Shown one piece after another: positions 26,432 through 36,177 of a stretch of DNA of 64,000 bases (positions are counted from its first letter, which is position 1; every line of letters begins with the position of its first letter). Under the pieces are notes generated by a model. That model worked only from the letters and a program-made list of their open reading frames with translations. It did not search any database and had not been told where the DNA came from. This stretch comes from Planctomycetaceae bacterium (lineage in GTDB: Bacteria; Planctomycetota; Phycisphaerae; UBA1845; UTPLA1), in assembly GCA_006969385.1 (NCBI GenBank), contig CP030884.1, forward strand, positions 2,542,001 to 2,606,000, given 5' to 3'. The position numbers and the translations under genes are program-made.

Positions 26432-27379
26432 CTATTCGGACGTCGTCTGGCTGACGTTGGGAAAGCGGATTTTGGGCAAAAACCGCTCGATTTGGCCGCT
26501 GAAGAGGATCAGGCTGACGGTCAGCAGCACCCAGAGCAGGGCCGAGACGAGGAAAGGGCGGTCGTGGATCAGGACGTCGGTCGGGCCGGTGAGCTTGCCG
26601 CCGGCGATGACGAGGGCGTAGCGGAAGATCGCGTAAAAGACGAGCGGCGTGGTGAAGATAAGCGTGTGGGGCGTGGGGTTGGACGGATCGAGCGTGTAAA
26701 GCATAAACGTGATCACGGCCATCGCGCCGGAGACGGCCATCAGCAACGTAAGCAGTTCGAGACTGTAGTAACTGAGCGTCGCGCGGTGTTTGGTGGCACC
26801 TTCCTTGTTGTCAATCACGGCTAGCTCGCAGCGGCGCTTGCCGAAGCCGAGGAACAAACAAAGCGTGAAGGTGCAGACAACGAGCCACGCTGATACTTCA
26901 ACATTAATCGCTTGAGCGCCGGCCAGCGCGCGCATGACGAAGCCAATCGCAATGATAATCACATCGAGCAGCACCATTTTCTTACCGCCCATCGTGTAGA
27001 ACAAGTTGAGCAGCAAATAGCCGACCGCAGTTAGGGCGAACCCGTCGTTGATCTGCAATGCGAGGTAGCTACCACCGGCCGCGAGGAATATGGCAAGGGC
27101 GCCGGCGAGTTGCGGTGATATCTGGCCGCTGGCGACGGGGCGGTTTTTCTTAGTGGGGTGCTCGGCGTCTTCCTTGTAATCCATCAAGTCATTGAAGGCA
27201 TACACCGAGCTGGCCAGCATGCAAAAGATGCCGAAGGCACCGAGCGCGAGCCAAAGTTTTTCCAACGCGTCGGGGCTGGATGGTTGCACGCCGAACACCA
27301 AGGCGGCCAACACGAACACATTCTTGACCCACTGGGCGGGTCGCATCAATTTGACGGCTGCAATCAGCGTGCGGGTCAA
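26432..27379 (-). CDS. UbiA-family prenyl-phosphate phosphoribosyltransferase
   Basis: 315 residues with about eight membrane helices. The motifs LMRPAQWVKN and NDLMDYKEDAEHPTKKNRPVASG are those of decaprenyl-phosphate phosphoribosyltransferase-type UbiA enzymes, which transfer phosphoribose from PRPP to a polyprenyl phosphate for cell-envelope sugar donors. The start is TTG at 27379 with AGGA upstream. It is a distinct subfamily from the UbiA/MqnP-like gene at 52827. Confidence 0.88.
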   Translation of the reverse strand: MTRTLIAAVKLMRPAQWVKNVFVLAALVFGVQPSSPDALEKLWLALGAFGIFCMLASSVYAFNDLMDYKEDAEHPTKKNRPVASGQISPQLAGALAIFLAAGGSYLALQINDGFALTAVGYLLLNLFYTMGGKKMVLLDVIIIAIGFVMRALAGAQAINVEVSAWLVVCTFTLCLFLGFGKRRCELAVIDNKEGATKHRATLSYYSLELLTLLMAVSGAMAVITFMLYTLDPSNPTPHTLIFTTPLVFYAIFRYALVIAGGKLTGPTDVLIHDRPFLVSALLWVLLTVSLILFSGQIERFLPKIRFPNVSQTTSE

Positions 27380-27501
27380 GACGAATCCTTTTGCGACGAC
27401 GGGAACTCGGTGGGTCTAAGCCTACGCCGGAACGCGCTGCCGTCAAACTCCGGTTTAAGCGGGTGCGATGTTTGCCCGACGATATTCAGGATTCCCGCAA
27501 T

Positions 27502-28098
27502 TCAAACGTCGTCGCTCAAATCGATACAGTTGTCTTCACTCGACTCAGACGGCTTAAACACGTTCGGCTGCGGGAGTCCGGTCTCGGCGACCGGCTCGGA
27601 TGATGAAGTCGGTCGTCGCAGTTGGCGACCGCGCTGCAACGGTGAGGCCGAGGCACCGGGCAGTACGCGCGCAGGTTGCATCTCATCTTTGTTCAGGTGG
27701 CGGTCGAATTGGATGCCGATCTCGAAGTAACCGCCATCGGTCGGTCGGCAGCGGCGCACGGTGCCGCCGACGTGTACGGTGCGATGGTCGCGCGTGCGAT
27801 ACGAGATGTTGCAGCGCAGGCCCGACTTGATGCGGCCATCGAATTCAATACCGATGCCGCTGGCGGAGATATCCACGACCGGGCAATCGGTGAATTGCGT
27901 ACGACCGCTGGCGTCGTGGGTGGCGAGGCACGCTTTGACGCCTTCGAGTTCGTGCCGCACGTTGCGACGGCTGCCGCGGACAGGGGCGGACGGCGCGTTG
28001 GTGTTTTCGGTCGTACCGGTGCGCTGACGATCGTGGTGTTCGATCCTGGCACCGGTCGGCGGGCCGTCATAAAGCGGGATGGCATCGGAATCGGACAT
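27502..28098 (-). CDS. PilZ-domain protein
   Basis: 198 residues. The PilZ domain spans about 42-135, with the c-di-GMP-binding motifs RGSRRNVRH and VVDISASGIGIEF, followed by a beta-barrel (RCNISYRTRDHRTVHVGG). The first 40 and last 60 residues are unstructured. It probably binds c-di-GMP. There is no neighbour that indicates the controlled process. Confidence 0.88.
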   Translation of the reverse strand: MSDSDAIPLYDGPPTGARIEHHDRQRTGTTENTNAPSAPVRGSRRNVRHELEGVKACLATHDASGRTQFTDCPVVDISASGIGIEFDGRIKSGLRCNISYRTRDHRTVHVGGTVRRCRPTDGGYFEIGIQFDRHLNKDEMQPARVLPGASASPLQRGRQLRRPTSSSEPVAETGLPQPNVFKPSESSEDNCIDLSDDV

Positions 28099-28441
28099 GA
28101 CGCGGCTCCGGCCGCGTCTTTATGTATGGCGATGGTGGACACGGCACGATGGCAACGTCGGTTTTTTTTAAATGAGGCGTTGGTTCTTTGCGGTCGGTGG
28201 GGCTCATATCGCTAATCAAGCCGAAACGAGTCGTGAATGATTGGCAACCATTATGTTTTTGGGACGTGTGCAAACATGCTCAATAACAGCAGCGCTTGAT
28301 TAGTGGTCTATGAAGTGGCTGAGGTATTGAATCGTATCATAAGCTGAATCTTGAGAACGATATGACCGATTTAGACAGGGTGGCTTTCGGACAATCCGGG
28401 GGCGCACAGCGGTGAGCCTTGGCATTGCGGGAGATGATCCG
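28099..28441. other. intergenic stretch before the BLUF gene
   Basis: No gene or strong structural signal was found between the divergent pilZ-like and BLUF genes. The promoters of both should lie here. Confidence 0.4.
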
Positions 28442-28882
28442 ATGTTCGTGAGCCATATTGTTTACGCCAGCAAGGTCGCAACCGACATCGACGATGCGCA
28501 ATTGCGCGCCATTCAAGATTCTGCGATACGCAACAATAGCCCGCGCGAAGTCACTGGGTTGTTGCTGTACGGTCGCCGACGATTTATTCAGTTGTTGGAA
28601 GGCGAAGGGGACTCGGTCGAGGCGATTTTCGAGAAAATTCAGGCGGATGAACGCCATACAGATATCGACGTTCTGTATCGCGGCCACGGAAAAACGCGAT
28701 TGTTTCCGACATGGAGCATGGGTGTCGTCAGCCTCGATCATTCGGAATTGGATATCGATATCCGGTTGCTGTGGGAAAAGCTCGATGTCGCGCAAGCGGT
28801 GAAGGAAGGCAGGCCGGAGCCGTTTTATCAATTGTTTGAACTGTTTCAGCGAAACGTGACGGAAATACCGATTCCAGCATGA
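28442..28882 (+). CDS. short BLUF blue-light photoreceptor
   Basis: 146 residues with one BLUF domain and no effector domain. Numbered from ATG 28442 (GGGAG about 10 bp upstream; GTG 28412 is an alternative), the flavin residues line up with AppA: Tyr8 (VYAS), Asn32 (NNSPREVTG), Gln50 (FIQLLEG) and Trp91/Met93 (FPTWSMG). All are present, so FAD photochemistry is likely. The remaining about 45 residues are helical, as in single-domain BLUFs that signal through partner proteins. Confidence 0.92.
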   Translation: MFVSHIVYASKVATDIDDAQLRAIQDSAIRNNSPREVTGLLLYGRRRFIQLLEGEGDSVEAIFEKIQADERHTDIDVLYRGHGKTRLFPTWSMGVVSLDHSELDIDIRLLWEKLDVAQAVKEGRPEPFYQLFELFQRNVTEIPIPA

Positions 28883-29027
28883 AGTGACTAGAAGCTGACT
28901 CAACGGCCGATTCCGAATCCAAGCGTGCGCGCAGAAACTCCTGTTTCTTTAGAAAATATAACCCTCTCCAAACCCATCGCTGCAACGAAGGGGAAGTTTT
29001 GCAATCGCCTCTAATAACTTACAGAGC

Positions 29028-30686
29028 TTACCGACCGTCGTAGGCTTTTAACTTTTCGATCACCGCGCGCAAGACTGCGCGATTGCGCTCGTCGGTTTCA
29101 TTTTCGAGCGCAGCTTCCAAGGGCGGCACGTCCGCCGGAACGCCGATCAGGCCGACGGCCTCGGCGGCGGCGCGGCGTACGTTGGCTTTCTCATCGTCGC
29201 GCACAAGTTGCAACAGCTTCTTCACTAACGCATCGATGGCGAGGTTTTCGCGCACGATGCAGGCGCCGATCGCTTCGCAGGCGCGGGCGCGCACACCGCC
29301 GGATTTGTCGTTGAGCCCTTCGAGCAGGACTTCGGCACTGGTGCGCGGATCGCGGCGGGCGGCGAGGGCCGCGTAGGTCATGCCGCGCACGCGCGAGGAT
29401 TGGTCGCGCGTGGATCGTTGCAACAAACGGAAGTCGGCCGGATCGGGGCTGAAGCCGAGCGCGAACATCGATTTGGCGCGCGTTTTTGAATCCTCGTCTT
29501 GCGAGAGTTTCAACACGTAAGGCCGATATTTGGCGAGCAGTTCCAGATAAGCCGCACGCACGCGGTCTTGTTCGTCGTAATCGCGCGCGCGCATGCTGCC
29601 GGCCCACGCAACGATGAGGTCGGTCAGACGTTTGGATACCTGCGCGAGCGAAAGCGGCGGCGCGGTTTCGAGTTGCTCGGCCGCTTGAATTTGCAATTCG
29701 TTAATGGCCGGTGCCCATACCGAATCGGGCCACTGTTCGCGGTATCCGCGCGTGAGCGCGCGGCAACGATCGATGTTCTTGCGCCGTAAGGCGGATAGCG
29801 CATCGGAGAAGACGGTCAGTTGTTGCCGCATCAGTTCGGTCTGGTCGGACGACAGCGTGGCCAACGCGTACAGTTCGGCGCTGATGCGCACCTCAAACTT
29901 CTCGTTGCCGGTAGGTCGAATGCGTTCGTATTCGGCGCGGGCATTCAGTTGTTGCAAACAGCGTTTGCCTTTGTTCCAAAAGAATGCGCCTTGGCCCTTC
30001 ACGAATTTGTGCGTGGCGTGCAGCGGGCCTTCGAAGCGACCGTCCAAGTAATAGGTGATGAGCGCCGATGTGCCGGATTCCAATTCTTCGAGCCCTTGAT
30101 ATTCGAAACGCAGCGAGCCTCGAAACCACGGGCTTTCGAGTTGGCGCGTCCAGCGATGGCCCGGCTCGATGCGTCGCTTTCCCCAATGGGCGACATCGAG
30201 CAAGCCACCCATTACGGCTTCCAGTGCGGGCTCCACGGTCGGCGCTTTGAACGGGCTAATCTTGGGCGTGCGCGTGGTGCTGTGCAGATAGGTGCCGCCG
30301 GCATCGAGATTGAAGGCGGACGGCGGCGGCAGCGTGCCCATGACTTCGCTGCCGCGCGAGAGACCGATGACGGCAGCCGGAAAGACCTCCATCATTTGAT
30401 AGGTGGTCGCCGTGTTGACGTCTTCGTTTGCCAGATTGGCTTGAACCCAGCGTGCCGATTGAAGCGAGCGCATGGTTTCGACGTGGTCGTCGCGCGGGGC
30501 GGTGCGCGTGCTGCGCCAATCGAGTTTGTGTACGGTGATAAAGCCGGACGAGGTGTTGTTGCGGAAGGTCATCCGCTGGGCCTTGGCGGATCGGCGCGAG
30601 GCCTTTTCGTCGTCGGCGGTGGCGGTGCTGCCGAAGGCGGTAAGTGCGATGATGACGAGCGCAAGATGGCGACGGCGCACGGGCAT
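29028..30686 (-). CDS. exported HEAT-repeat protein
   Basis: 552 residues with a signal sequence (HLALVIIALTAFGSTATA). The last about 150 residues carry HEAT-like repeats: KTRAKSMFALGFSPDPADFRL, RVRGMTYAALAARRDPRTSA, GVRARACEAIGACIVRENLA and NVRRAAAEAVGLIGVPADVP. The first half is unassigned, beta-rich and probably periplasmic. Function is unknown; a binding scaffold is likely. Confidence 0.8.
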   Translation of the reverse strand: MPVRRRHLALVIIALTAFGSTATADDEKASRRSAKAQRMTFRNNTSSGFITVHKLDWRSTRTAPRDDHVETMRSLQSARWVQANLANEDVNTATTYQMMEVFPAAVIGLSRGSEVMGTLPPPSAFNLDAGGTYLHSTTRTPKISPFKAPTVEPALEAVMGGLLDVAHWGKRRIEPGHRWTRQLESPWFRGSLRFEYQGLEELESGTSALITYYLDGRFEGPLHATHKFVKGQGAFFWNKGKRCLQQLNARAEYERIRPTGNEKFEVRISAELYALATLSSDQTELMRQQLTVFSDALSALRRKNIDRCRALTRGYREQWPDSVWAPAINELQIQAAEQLETAPPLSLAQVSKRLTDLIVAWAGSMRARDYDEQDRVRAAYLELLAKYRPYVLKLSQDEDSKTRAKSMFALGFSPDPADFRLLQRSTRDQSSRVRGMTYAALAARRDPRTSAEVLLEGLNDKSGGVRARACEAIGACIVRENLAIDALVKKLLQLVRDDEKANVRRAAAEAVGLIGVPADVPPLEAALENETDERNRAVLRAVIEKLKAYDGR

Positions 30687-31480
30687 GCCTCCAAATCGAG
30701 AGATGCGACCGAGACGACCAGCGAGCTTGGTCGAACGATGCTGGTTGCGGAGCGGCGGCGGGCAGGCCTACGCGGCCTAAAGGTCAATTATACGCGCGGC
30801 GCGGCGGGTTCCCAAGCGGTGGGGGGATGGGGATGTCAATTAACGCGCGGTGGCTCAGCCTAAAAAGCGGAGGGGGATACCGACCTGTTCAATGGGGTTT
30901 GCCGAATGAAATATCGACGCTACGAAGGTGTTGCGGAAAGCAGTTACGCCAACGGCGTTTCGCCAAGTAGCCCCGGGTTGCCGCAGCAGCGGCTACCCGG
31001 GGTAATCGCGTTCATCGCGACGGTCAACCCCAACGGGGTTGCGCCATTCTCCGGACGAGCCATGCCGCAACTCCTTCAGAGTTGAATGCGTCATACGAAC
31101 TCGTAACCCAGGGTAGCCGCTGCGCGTCAACCCTGGGCTAATGGGTGTAACGCCTTCGGCGTAAAGATTTGATGGGTTAGGGAAAATCAGGGACTTAGCC
31201 GAGTAGGCGATTCTTATGCGGGGCCGTCGCTCGCGATCAAGTTTATGAGTCTAGGTTTGATTCGGATGTCTGCTGGCTTACGTGAAAGATTGCGTGCTGA
31301 TGGAGATCATTGGTGAAGCAAACCTCCCCTAACCCCTCCCTGCGAGGGAGGGGAATTGCGCCGACCTGTACCGCCCAAAATGAACTGGGCCGAAAGCTAC
31401 GCCGACCCGGCGAAGCTGAATGCGAATTTAATCTGCAACGCTTAATGAAGGCCGATTTGGCTGAACCTATCTCGAATTCG
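30687..31480. other. long intergenic region upstream of the HEAT gene
   Basis: No supported gene. It includes hairpin array B at 30943-31165. A CCTCCC-TGCGA-GGGAGG hairpin is at about 31336-31352. The rest holds nothing I can identify. Confidence 0.5.
30943..31165. repeat. array of small hairpins, copy B
   Basis: Short hairpins in series: TACGCC-AACGGCGT, CCCCGGG...CCCGGGG, AACCCC-AAC-GGGGTT, CAACTC-CTTCA-GAGTTG, CCCAGGG...CCCTGGG and ACGCC-TTC-GGCGT. The hairpin at 31068-31084 corresponds to the one at 23225-23241, with paired changes in the stem. Confidence 0.65.
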
Positions 31481-32665
31481 CTATGCCTTTGCCGGGGCCG
31501 ATTTGTTCTCTTCCTCATCTTCGTAAACGAAGGGCTCGGCGCGCGGGCTGTATTTGGGTAAGCGATACATAAGCAGCAACCACAAAATGCCTGCGGCCAT
31601 CGTGACGAGGCTAATCCCCTGCGAAATGGTGACGCCGCCGAAGGTGTCGAGCGGATTGTCGGCGCGGATCGATTCGAGCAACAAACGCGAGATCGAATAG
31701 AGGATGAGGAAGTAACCGAGGACCACGCCGTGGCGTTTTCGGTAATAAAAGATGGTCGACAGCACCCACGCAATGAGGAAAGCGTTGACAACGGCGTATA
31801 ACTGGGACGGATGCACCGGTTTGCTGCGATATTGCTCCGCCAGCATGTAAAGCTCGGGCACGGTAAGGCCATATTGAGATGCGTGTGCTTCCACGCGTGC
31901 GATCTGGCTTTGCTTATATTTCAGAATTGCATCGACGGCGCCTTCGTGCTTTTCCTTGCGGGCTTTTTCGACCGCGGCGCGCGCTGCGCCATGGTCTTCG
32001 ACGGCCATTTCCAGCAGGTTGGTCGGGAACGGCATCGCCTCACCCGACGGCCAGGTGTACACGAGTTCTTTGGGTAGCGTGAGTTGGCCAAAGTCGAACT
32101 GTTGCCGCATCGCCGGGCTGCCATAGGGGAACGTTACCGCCCATGGCACGGCGGCGGCTTGGCGATACTCATCGTGTTGATCGAGACAGACGGCACCCCA
32201 ACAGCAGCCGTTCAGGAAACAGCCGATCCGCGTGATGGCCAAGCCCCATGCCAGCGATGGTAGACAAATGTCGAGATACCACCGTACGGAGGTCTTTGCG
32301 AAAAAGCGCAGGTAGATGATGCCGGCGGGAATCACCAGCAACGGCCCGCCCCAGAATTCGAGGCCGCCGTTAGAGAGGTTGAAGATCGCGCCGATGGGGC
32401 TGGGCTGATTGGCGAACTTGGTATCCCAGTAGTGCAGCACGAACATCAGCCGCGCGCCGGCCACGCCGAAGATCAGCGATATAAAGCCGGCGTTAAGCAC
32501 CACATCGGGGTCGGCCTGCGAACGGTAGGCACGGCGACAGGCCAGCCAGATGCCGGAGAGGAAGGCGATCATCATCATGACGCCGTAGCTTTTGACGTCA
32601 CCGGCCTGTTGAATGCAAGTGGGAAGCCAGTTGGGTAGGGGGATTTCGATCAGCGTTGGATGCAT
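31481..32665 (-). CDS. lgt: prolipoprotein diacylglyceryl transferase Lgt with an internal insertion
   Basis: 394 residues, about 100 longer than usual. The core is present: SYGVMMMIAFLSGIWLA, NGGLEFWGGPLL, ITRIGCFLNGCCWGAVC (equivalent of the GRxGNFxNGE motif, with Cys for the second motif residue) and VHPSQLYAVVNAFL. Between the last two there are about 70 extra residues, including a charged helix (AAVEKARKEKHEGAVDAILK). It transfers diacylglycerol to lipobox cysteines at the cytoplasmic membrane. The long form seems normal for the lineage but I cannot check it. Confidence 0.9.
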   Translation of the reverse strand: MHPTLIEIPLPNWLPTCIQQAGDVKSYGVMMMIAFLSGIWLACRRAYRSQADPDVVLNAGFISLIFGVAGARLMFVLHYWDTKFANQPSPIGAIFNLSNGGLEFWGGPLLVIPAGIIYLRFFAKTSVRWYLDICLPSLAWGLAITRIGCFLNGCCWGAVCLDQHDEYRQAAAVPWAVTFPYGSPAMRQQFDFGQLTLPKELVYTWPSGEAMPFPTNLLEMAVEDHGAARAAVEKARKEKHEGAVDAILKYKQSQIARVEAHASQYGLTVPELYMLAEQYRSKPVHPSQLYAVVNAFLIAWVLSTIFYYRKRHGVVLGYFLILYSISRLLLESIRADNPLDTFGGVTISQGISLVTMAAGILWLLLMYRLPKYSPRAEPFVYEDEEENKSAPAKA

Positions 32666-32773
32666 GGCAGTCTCTTTGAATCCGTTCGCAGGTCACGCAA
32701 GCCAGTCTGGGCGAACCATCGAGCTTCGCGTTTCGAGTTGCGTGTTTTTCGTAACGCTTTGGACTGTCTGATC

Positions 32774-33679
32774 CTAAGTGCGTAGCGGCGGCAGGTCCAC
32801 GAGCAGATTGTCGATCAGACGGGTTTTTCCGATCCGAATCGCGCCGGCCAGTAACACGCGGCGCGTGGCTTCGGTTACGGCCTGCAAATTCGTCGCCTCC
32901 ACGGCCACAAGGTAATCGATCGCGTCCGGCGGCGAAGACTGTGCGATCGTCTCATGCATGATGGTCGCAGCACGTTCGGCGGCGTCTCCTTTTAGCAGCG
33001 ATTCGCGCCCAGCGGAAAGTGCGCGGTAGAGGCACAACGCCCGCATTCGTTCTTCGTTGCTGAGGTAGGCATTGCGGCTGGAAAGCGCCAAGCCGTCCGG
33101 CTCGCGCAGGGTGGGGCATTCGACGATTTCGATGGGGTATTGCAGGTCGGTGACCATGCGTTTGATGATCAGCGCCTGTTGGGCATCTTTTTGTCCGAAG
33201 CAGGCGAAATCTGGCGCGACGAGATTGAACAAGCGCGCGACGACGGTGCAGACGCCTTCAAAATGACCGGGACGATGCGGACCGCAAAGACCGATGGCCA
33301 GCGCTCCGGGTTGCACCCGTGTTTCGTCGCCCGGTGGGTACATGATTTCGTCGGTCGGCGCGAAGACGAGGTCGACACCGGCGTCGGCGCATTGGCGATG
33401 ATCGTCGGCGAAGGGGCGCGGGTAACTGGAGAGGTCTTCGTGCGGGGCGAACTGCGTCGGGTTTACGTAAATACTGACGACGATAAAGGCGTCACGACGT
33501 CGCGCGTGTTCGATCAGGCTAAGATGGCCGGCGTGCAGCGCCCCCATGGTCGGAACCAAACCGATGGTCTGGCCACGCGCGCGGGCATCGGCGATTTTTT
33601 TTCGGACGTCTGTCGCCGTTCGGGCCACGGGTGGGCGAGCTTGCAGGTCCAGTTCTGTTTTTCGATCCTCTATCGTCAT
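32774..33679 (-). CDS. panC: pantothenate synthetase
   Basis: 301 residues from the ATG at 33679; an upstream in-frame start at 33742 would add 21 residues without family similarity. Motifs include VPTMGALHAGHLSLI, SIYVNPTQFAPHEDL, CGPHRPGHFEGVCTVVARL, FGQKDAQQALIIKRM and LALSSRNAYLS. PanC joins pantoate and beta-alanine with ATP. No panB or panD is adjacent. Confidence 0.96.
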   Translation of the reverse strand: MTIEDRKTELDLQARPPVARTATDVRKKIADARARGQTIGLVPTMGALHAGHLSLIEHARRRDAFIVVSIYVNPTQFAPHEDLSSYPRPFADDHRQCADAGVDLVFAPTDEIMYPPGDETRVQPGALAIGLCGPHRPGHFEGVCTVVARLFNLVAPDFACFGQKDAQQALIIKRMVTDLQYPIEIVECPTLREPDGLALSSRNAYLSNEERMRALCLYRALSAGRESLLKGDAAERAATIMHETIAQSSPPDAIDYLVAVEATNLQAVTEATRRVLLAGAIRIGKTRLIDNLLVDLPPLRT

Positions 33680-33865
33680 AAAATGCGGTTTCGTTATGCG
33701 AAGTATCAATCTTTCGTGAAGTTTTGGTGGCGACCGTGCCAATGTTCACCATTTGGCGTTCCCATCGTTATGATACGGACGAAGGCGTGCGTCCTCAAAA
33801 CGAGGGTGTCAGGCCGATTCATCGCCCACGGATCGCTACTCGTCGAATCAGGAGGGTCTTAGATC

Positions 33866-34789
33866 ATGTCGTATCCTCGTATTACCACGTTATGTGTTCT
33901 TTTCGCACTGATAAACGCCATGCTGGCGCCGACGCACGCGGATGAAGTCGTCATTACGCCGATTCGCGATGGCAGCATCGGCACGACGTACCAAACGATC
34001 GACGACGCCACCTGTAGCAACGCGGGGATGTTTCTGTTTGCTGGCAGCACGTTTTTTGCCGGGCCGCGACGCGTGCTGATGACGTTTGATATCGCGTCCA
34101 ACGTTCCGGCCGGTGCAACGATCGATGCGGTTGAGTTGAGCCTGTTTCTGGATCGGGCGCCGCCGGGCAGTCCGGCAGTCAACCTTGGGCTTCATGCCCT
34201 AAATGCGGATTGGGGCGAAGGTGCGTCTTCGTCGGACGGCATGGGAGCGGGTGGCTTGTTGTCAACCGCCACGCCCGGCGATGTCACGTGGGTGTATCGC
34301 TTTTTCCCGGTGGCGACTTGGACGAATAACGGAGGCGATTTCGATCCGACGGCGAGTTCATCGGCGATGGTATCAACGACATTGGGTGATTTCGTTTGGA
34401 ATTCGACGCCGGACTTGGTGGCGGATGTGCAAGGCTGGCTCGATGATCCGTCGACCAACTTTGGTTGGATGCTGAAACAACCGGACGATTTGGTAATGCC
34501 CAATACCGGCTTGGCCCGCCGGTTCTTTGCGCGCGAATCCGCGGAGGCGTCGCGACGGCCGCGGCTGCGCATCACGTTTACGCCAGGTGCGGATGGCTGC
34601 AATGGTGACTTGGGCGATGCCAACGGCGATGGAAATGTCGACGGCAATGATGTGCAGGCATTCATCGAATGTGCGACGAGTATTGCAATACCGACGTTGC
34701 CTTGCGCTTGCGCGGATGCGAACGAAGATTCGGTCGTGGATGTTGCCGATGTGGCGATGTTCGCGCAGTTATTGTTGGCGGGTAACTGA
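33866..34789 (+). CDS. exported DNRLRE-type protein with a dockerin-like C terminus
   Basis: 307 residues, signal peptide (TTLCVLFALINAMLAPTHA). The body resembles DNRLRE-type beta domains: IRDGSIGTTYQTIDDAT, RRVLMTFDIASNVPAGATID and PRLRITFTPGA. A dockerin-like tail has paired calcium loops, DANGDGNVDGNDVQ and DANEDSVVDVADVAMF. A strong AGGAGG site precedes the ATG. It is probably a surface or secreted structural protein. Confidence 0.85.
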   Translation: MSYPRITTLCVLFALINAMLAPTHADEVVITPIRDGSIGTTYQTIDDATCSNAGMFLFAGSTFFAGPRRVLMTFDIASNVPAGATIDAVELSLFLDRAPPGSPAVNLGLHALNADWGEGASSSDGMGAGGLLSTATPGDVTWVYRFFPVATWTNNGGDFDPTASSSAMVSTTLGDFVWNSTPDLVADVQGWLDDPSTNFGWMLKQPDDLVMPNTGLARRFFARESAEASRRPRLRITFTPGADGCNGDLGDANGDGNVDGNDVQAFIECATSIAIPTLPCACADANEDSVVDVADVAMFAQLLLAGN

Positions 34790-34832
34790 TTCGTTCCAAC
34801 GAAGATGATTTTTTAATTGGTAGCGCGACGAT

Positions 34833-35699
34833 TCACCAATGCGCTGCTAAATCCTTGGCTGCTTGTTGATACCATTCGATGCCCCATTCGTGGAGGCCGT
34901 GAAGGAATAACGCGCCGCTGGCGACCGGGGCGATGAGGCCGCAGGTTTGGATGTATTGCGGAACGGCGTGCGCTTCGTTGGCAAAGAACTCTAACCCCGC
35001 ATGTTCGTCGCGGCCTTCCGCTTGTTGCCAGCGCACTAGTACTTCGTATCGATCGAGATGCAAGCGCGCCTCAAAGAGCATCTCGGGCTGGTGAATTTCT
35101 TTATCGCGCAAGAGGCCGACACACGTAAGGTCGATCAGCTCGTCGCGACCGATGGCGAGTTCCTCTTCAATCTCACGACTGACCGAGGCGAACGGGTCGA
35201 TGGTGCCGTCGGGCAGGCGGTCCGCTTCCTCGAACGCGCCGCCGAATGTGTGTACGTGACGCGCGTGATACGAGACCTTGGCGGATCGACGACCGTAGCA
35301 GATTTGACCGTCGGCCGTGATGAGCGTAGCGGTGGTGCCGACTGGGTTGGAAAAATGATCCCAGCCGAATTCGGCCAACCGATGGTGGTTGAACAGGTTG
35401 GTGCCGACGAAATCGCGATAGCACGTCGGTCCCACGGTGAGTGTGAAGCGGGGTTTGCCTAATGGGTTGGTGTCGACCGCGTGTTCGACGTAACGCAGGA
35501 GGGTCCCGTTGAAGAGCAGGCGATCGTGCGCGCGGGCGAGGGCGATTTGCTTGTCCCATTCGGCGGCGATCAGTGCATCGAGAGCCTTGGTGGTGGGGCG
35601 TTCGCGCCCGTCAAACTGCACGCGCACCTGGTCGGGGCCGAATCGACCCTCGGCGTCGATTTCGAATGGCAGGGAAGGGATGTTGAGGTGCGAAAACAT
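34833..35699 (-). CDS. NUDIX-family hydrolase-like protein
   Basis: 288 residues. The NUDIX-like box is GGAFEEADRLPDGT...SVSREIEEELAI, with the REIEEE metal-binding helix kept but with a longer spacing before it than the canonical GX5EX7REUXEE pattern. HVHTFGG precedes it. Substrates of related proteins are nucleoside diphosphate derivatives. The N-terminal 130 residues are not assigned. It is transcribed toward the DNRLRE gene. Confidence 0.75.
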   Translation of the reverse strand: MFSHLNIPSLPFEIDAEGRFGPDQVRVQFDGRERPTTKALDALIAAEWDKQIALARAHDRLLFNGTLLRYVEHAVDTNPLGKPRFTLTVGPTCYRDFVGTNLFNHHRLAEFGWDHFSNPVGTTATLITADGQICYGRRSAKVSYHARHVHTFGGAFEEADRLPDGTIDPFASVSREIEEELAIGRDELIDLTCVGLLRDKEIHQPEMLFEARLHLDRYEVLVRWQQAEGRDEHAGLEFFANEAHAVPQYIQTCGLIAPVASGALFLHGLHEWGIEWYQQAAKDLAAHW

Positions 35700-35874
35700 T
35701 TTTCTGCGTCTAAAGCGTTGCGATGGCTGGTTTTAAGTGACTTTTCGTTTGGTCGTCGATACACGCTGCCGTAACCGGTTGATTCTGTGGCCGCTTGTAA
35801 TACAATGTAGGGCGCGAGAATGGTCTCCTTCCCAGTGCTGGGGGTTGACCAACCGTCCGCAAGACGAATCATCG

Positions 35875-36177
35875 ATGTCGAATCAAGTACGACACATCCT
35901 GGGATTCCTCGGCGTGGCAGCGATGCTATTCGTTGTGCTCGGCGGTGCCAATCTGCTGCACCACGATCACGGCCATTGCTGCGCCTCGGAACCGGTCGAA
36001 GAACCCTGTCATATTTGCTTCGTCATCGTCAGTACCGTTATCTCCCTCGCGGCCACCATCTGCGTGTGCCGCTTTGGGCGCGCGGCGAACCATTTCCCGC
36101 GTGTCGCGTCCCAATTGCCAACGCTCGGGCGCTGTTTGCTCCCCGTCAGTGGGCCGCGCGCGCCACCACGCAAATAG
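35875..36177 (+). CDS. small His/Cys-rich membrane protein
   Basis: About 100 residues from ATG 35875. A first membrane helix (ILGFLGVAAMLFVVLGGANLL) is followed by HHDHGHCCASEPVEEPCHICF, a possible metal-binding loop, and a second helix (VIVSTVISLAATICVC). Topology suggests the His/Cys loop faces the periplasm. The family is unknown to me. It is followed by 335 bp without a gene. Confidence 0.6.
   Translation: MSNQVRHILGFLGVAAMLFVVLGGANLLHHDHGHCCASEPVEEPCHICFVIVSTVISLAATICVCRFGRAANHFPRVASQLPTLGRCLLPVSGPRAPPRK

Noticed and set aside
29820..30863. 347-codon open frame on the plus strand over the HEAT gene
   Set aside because: Antisense shadow, continuing into a repeat-rich intergenic region without any protein similarity.
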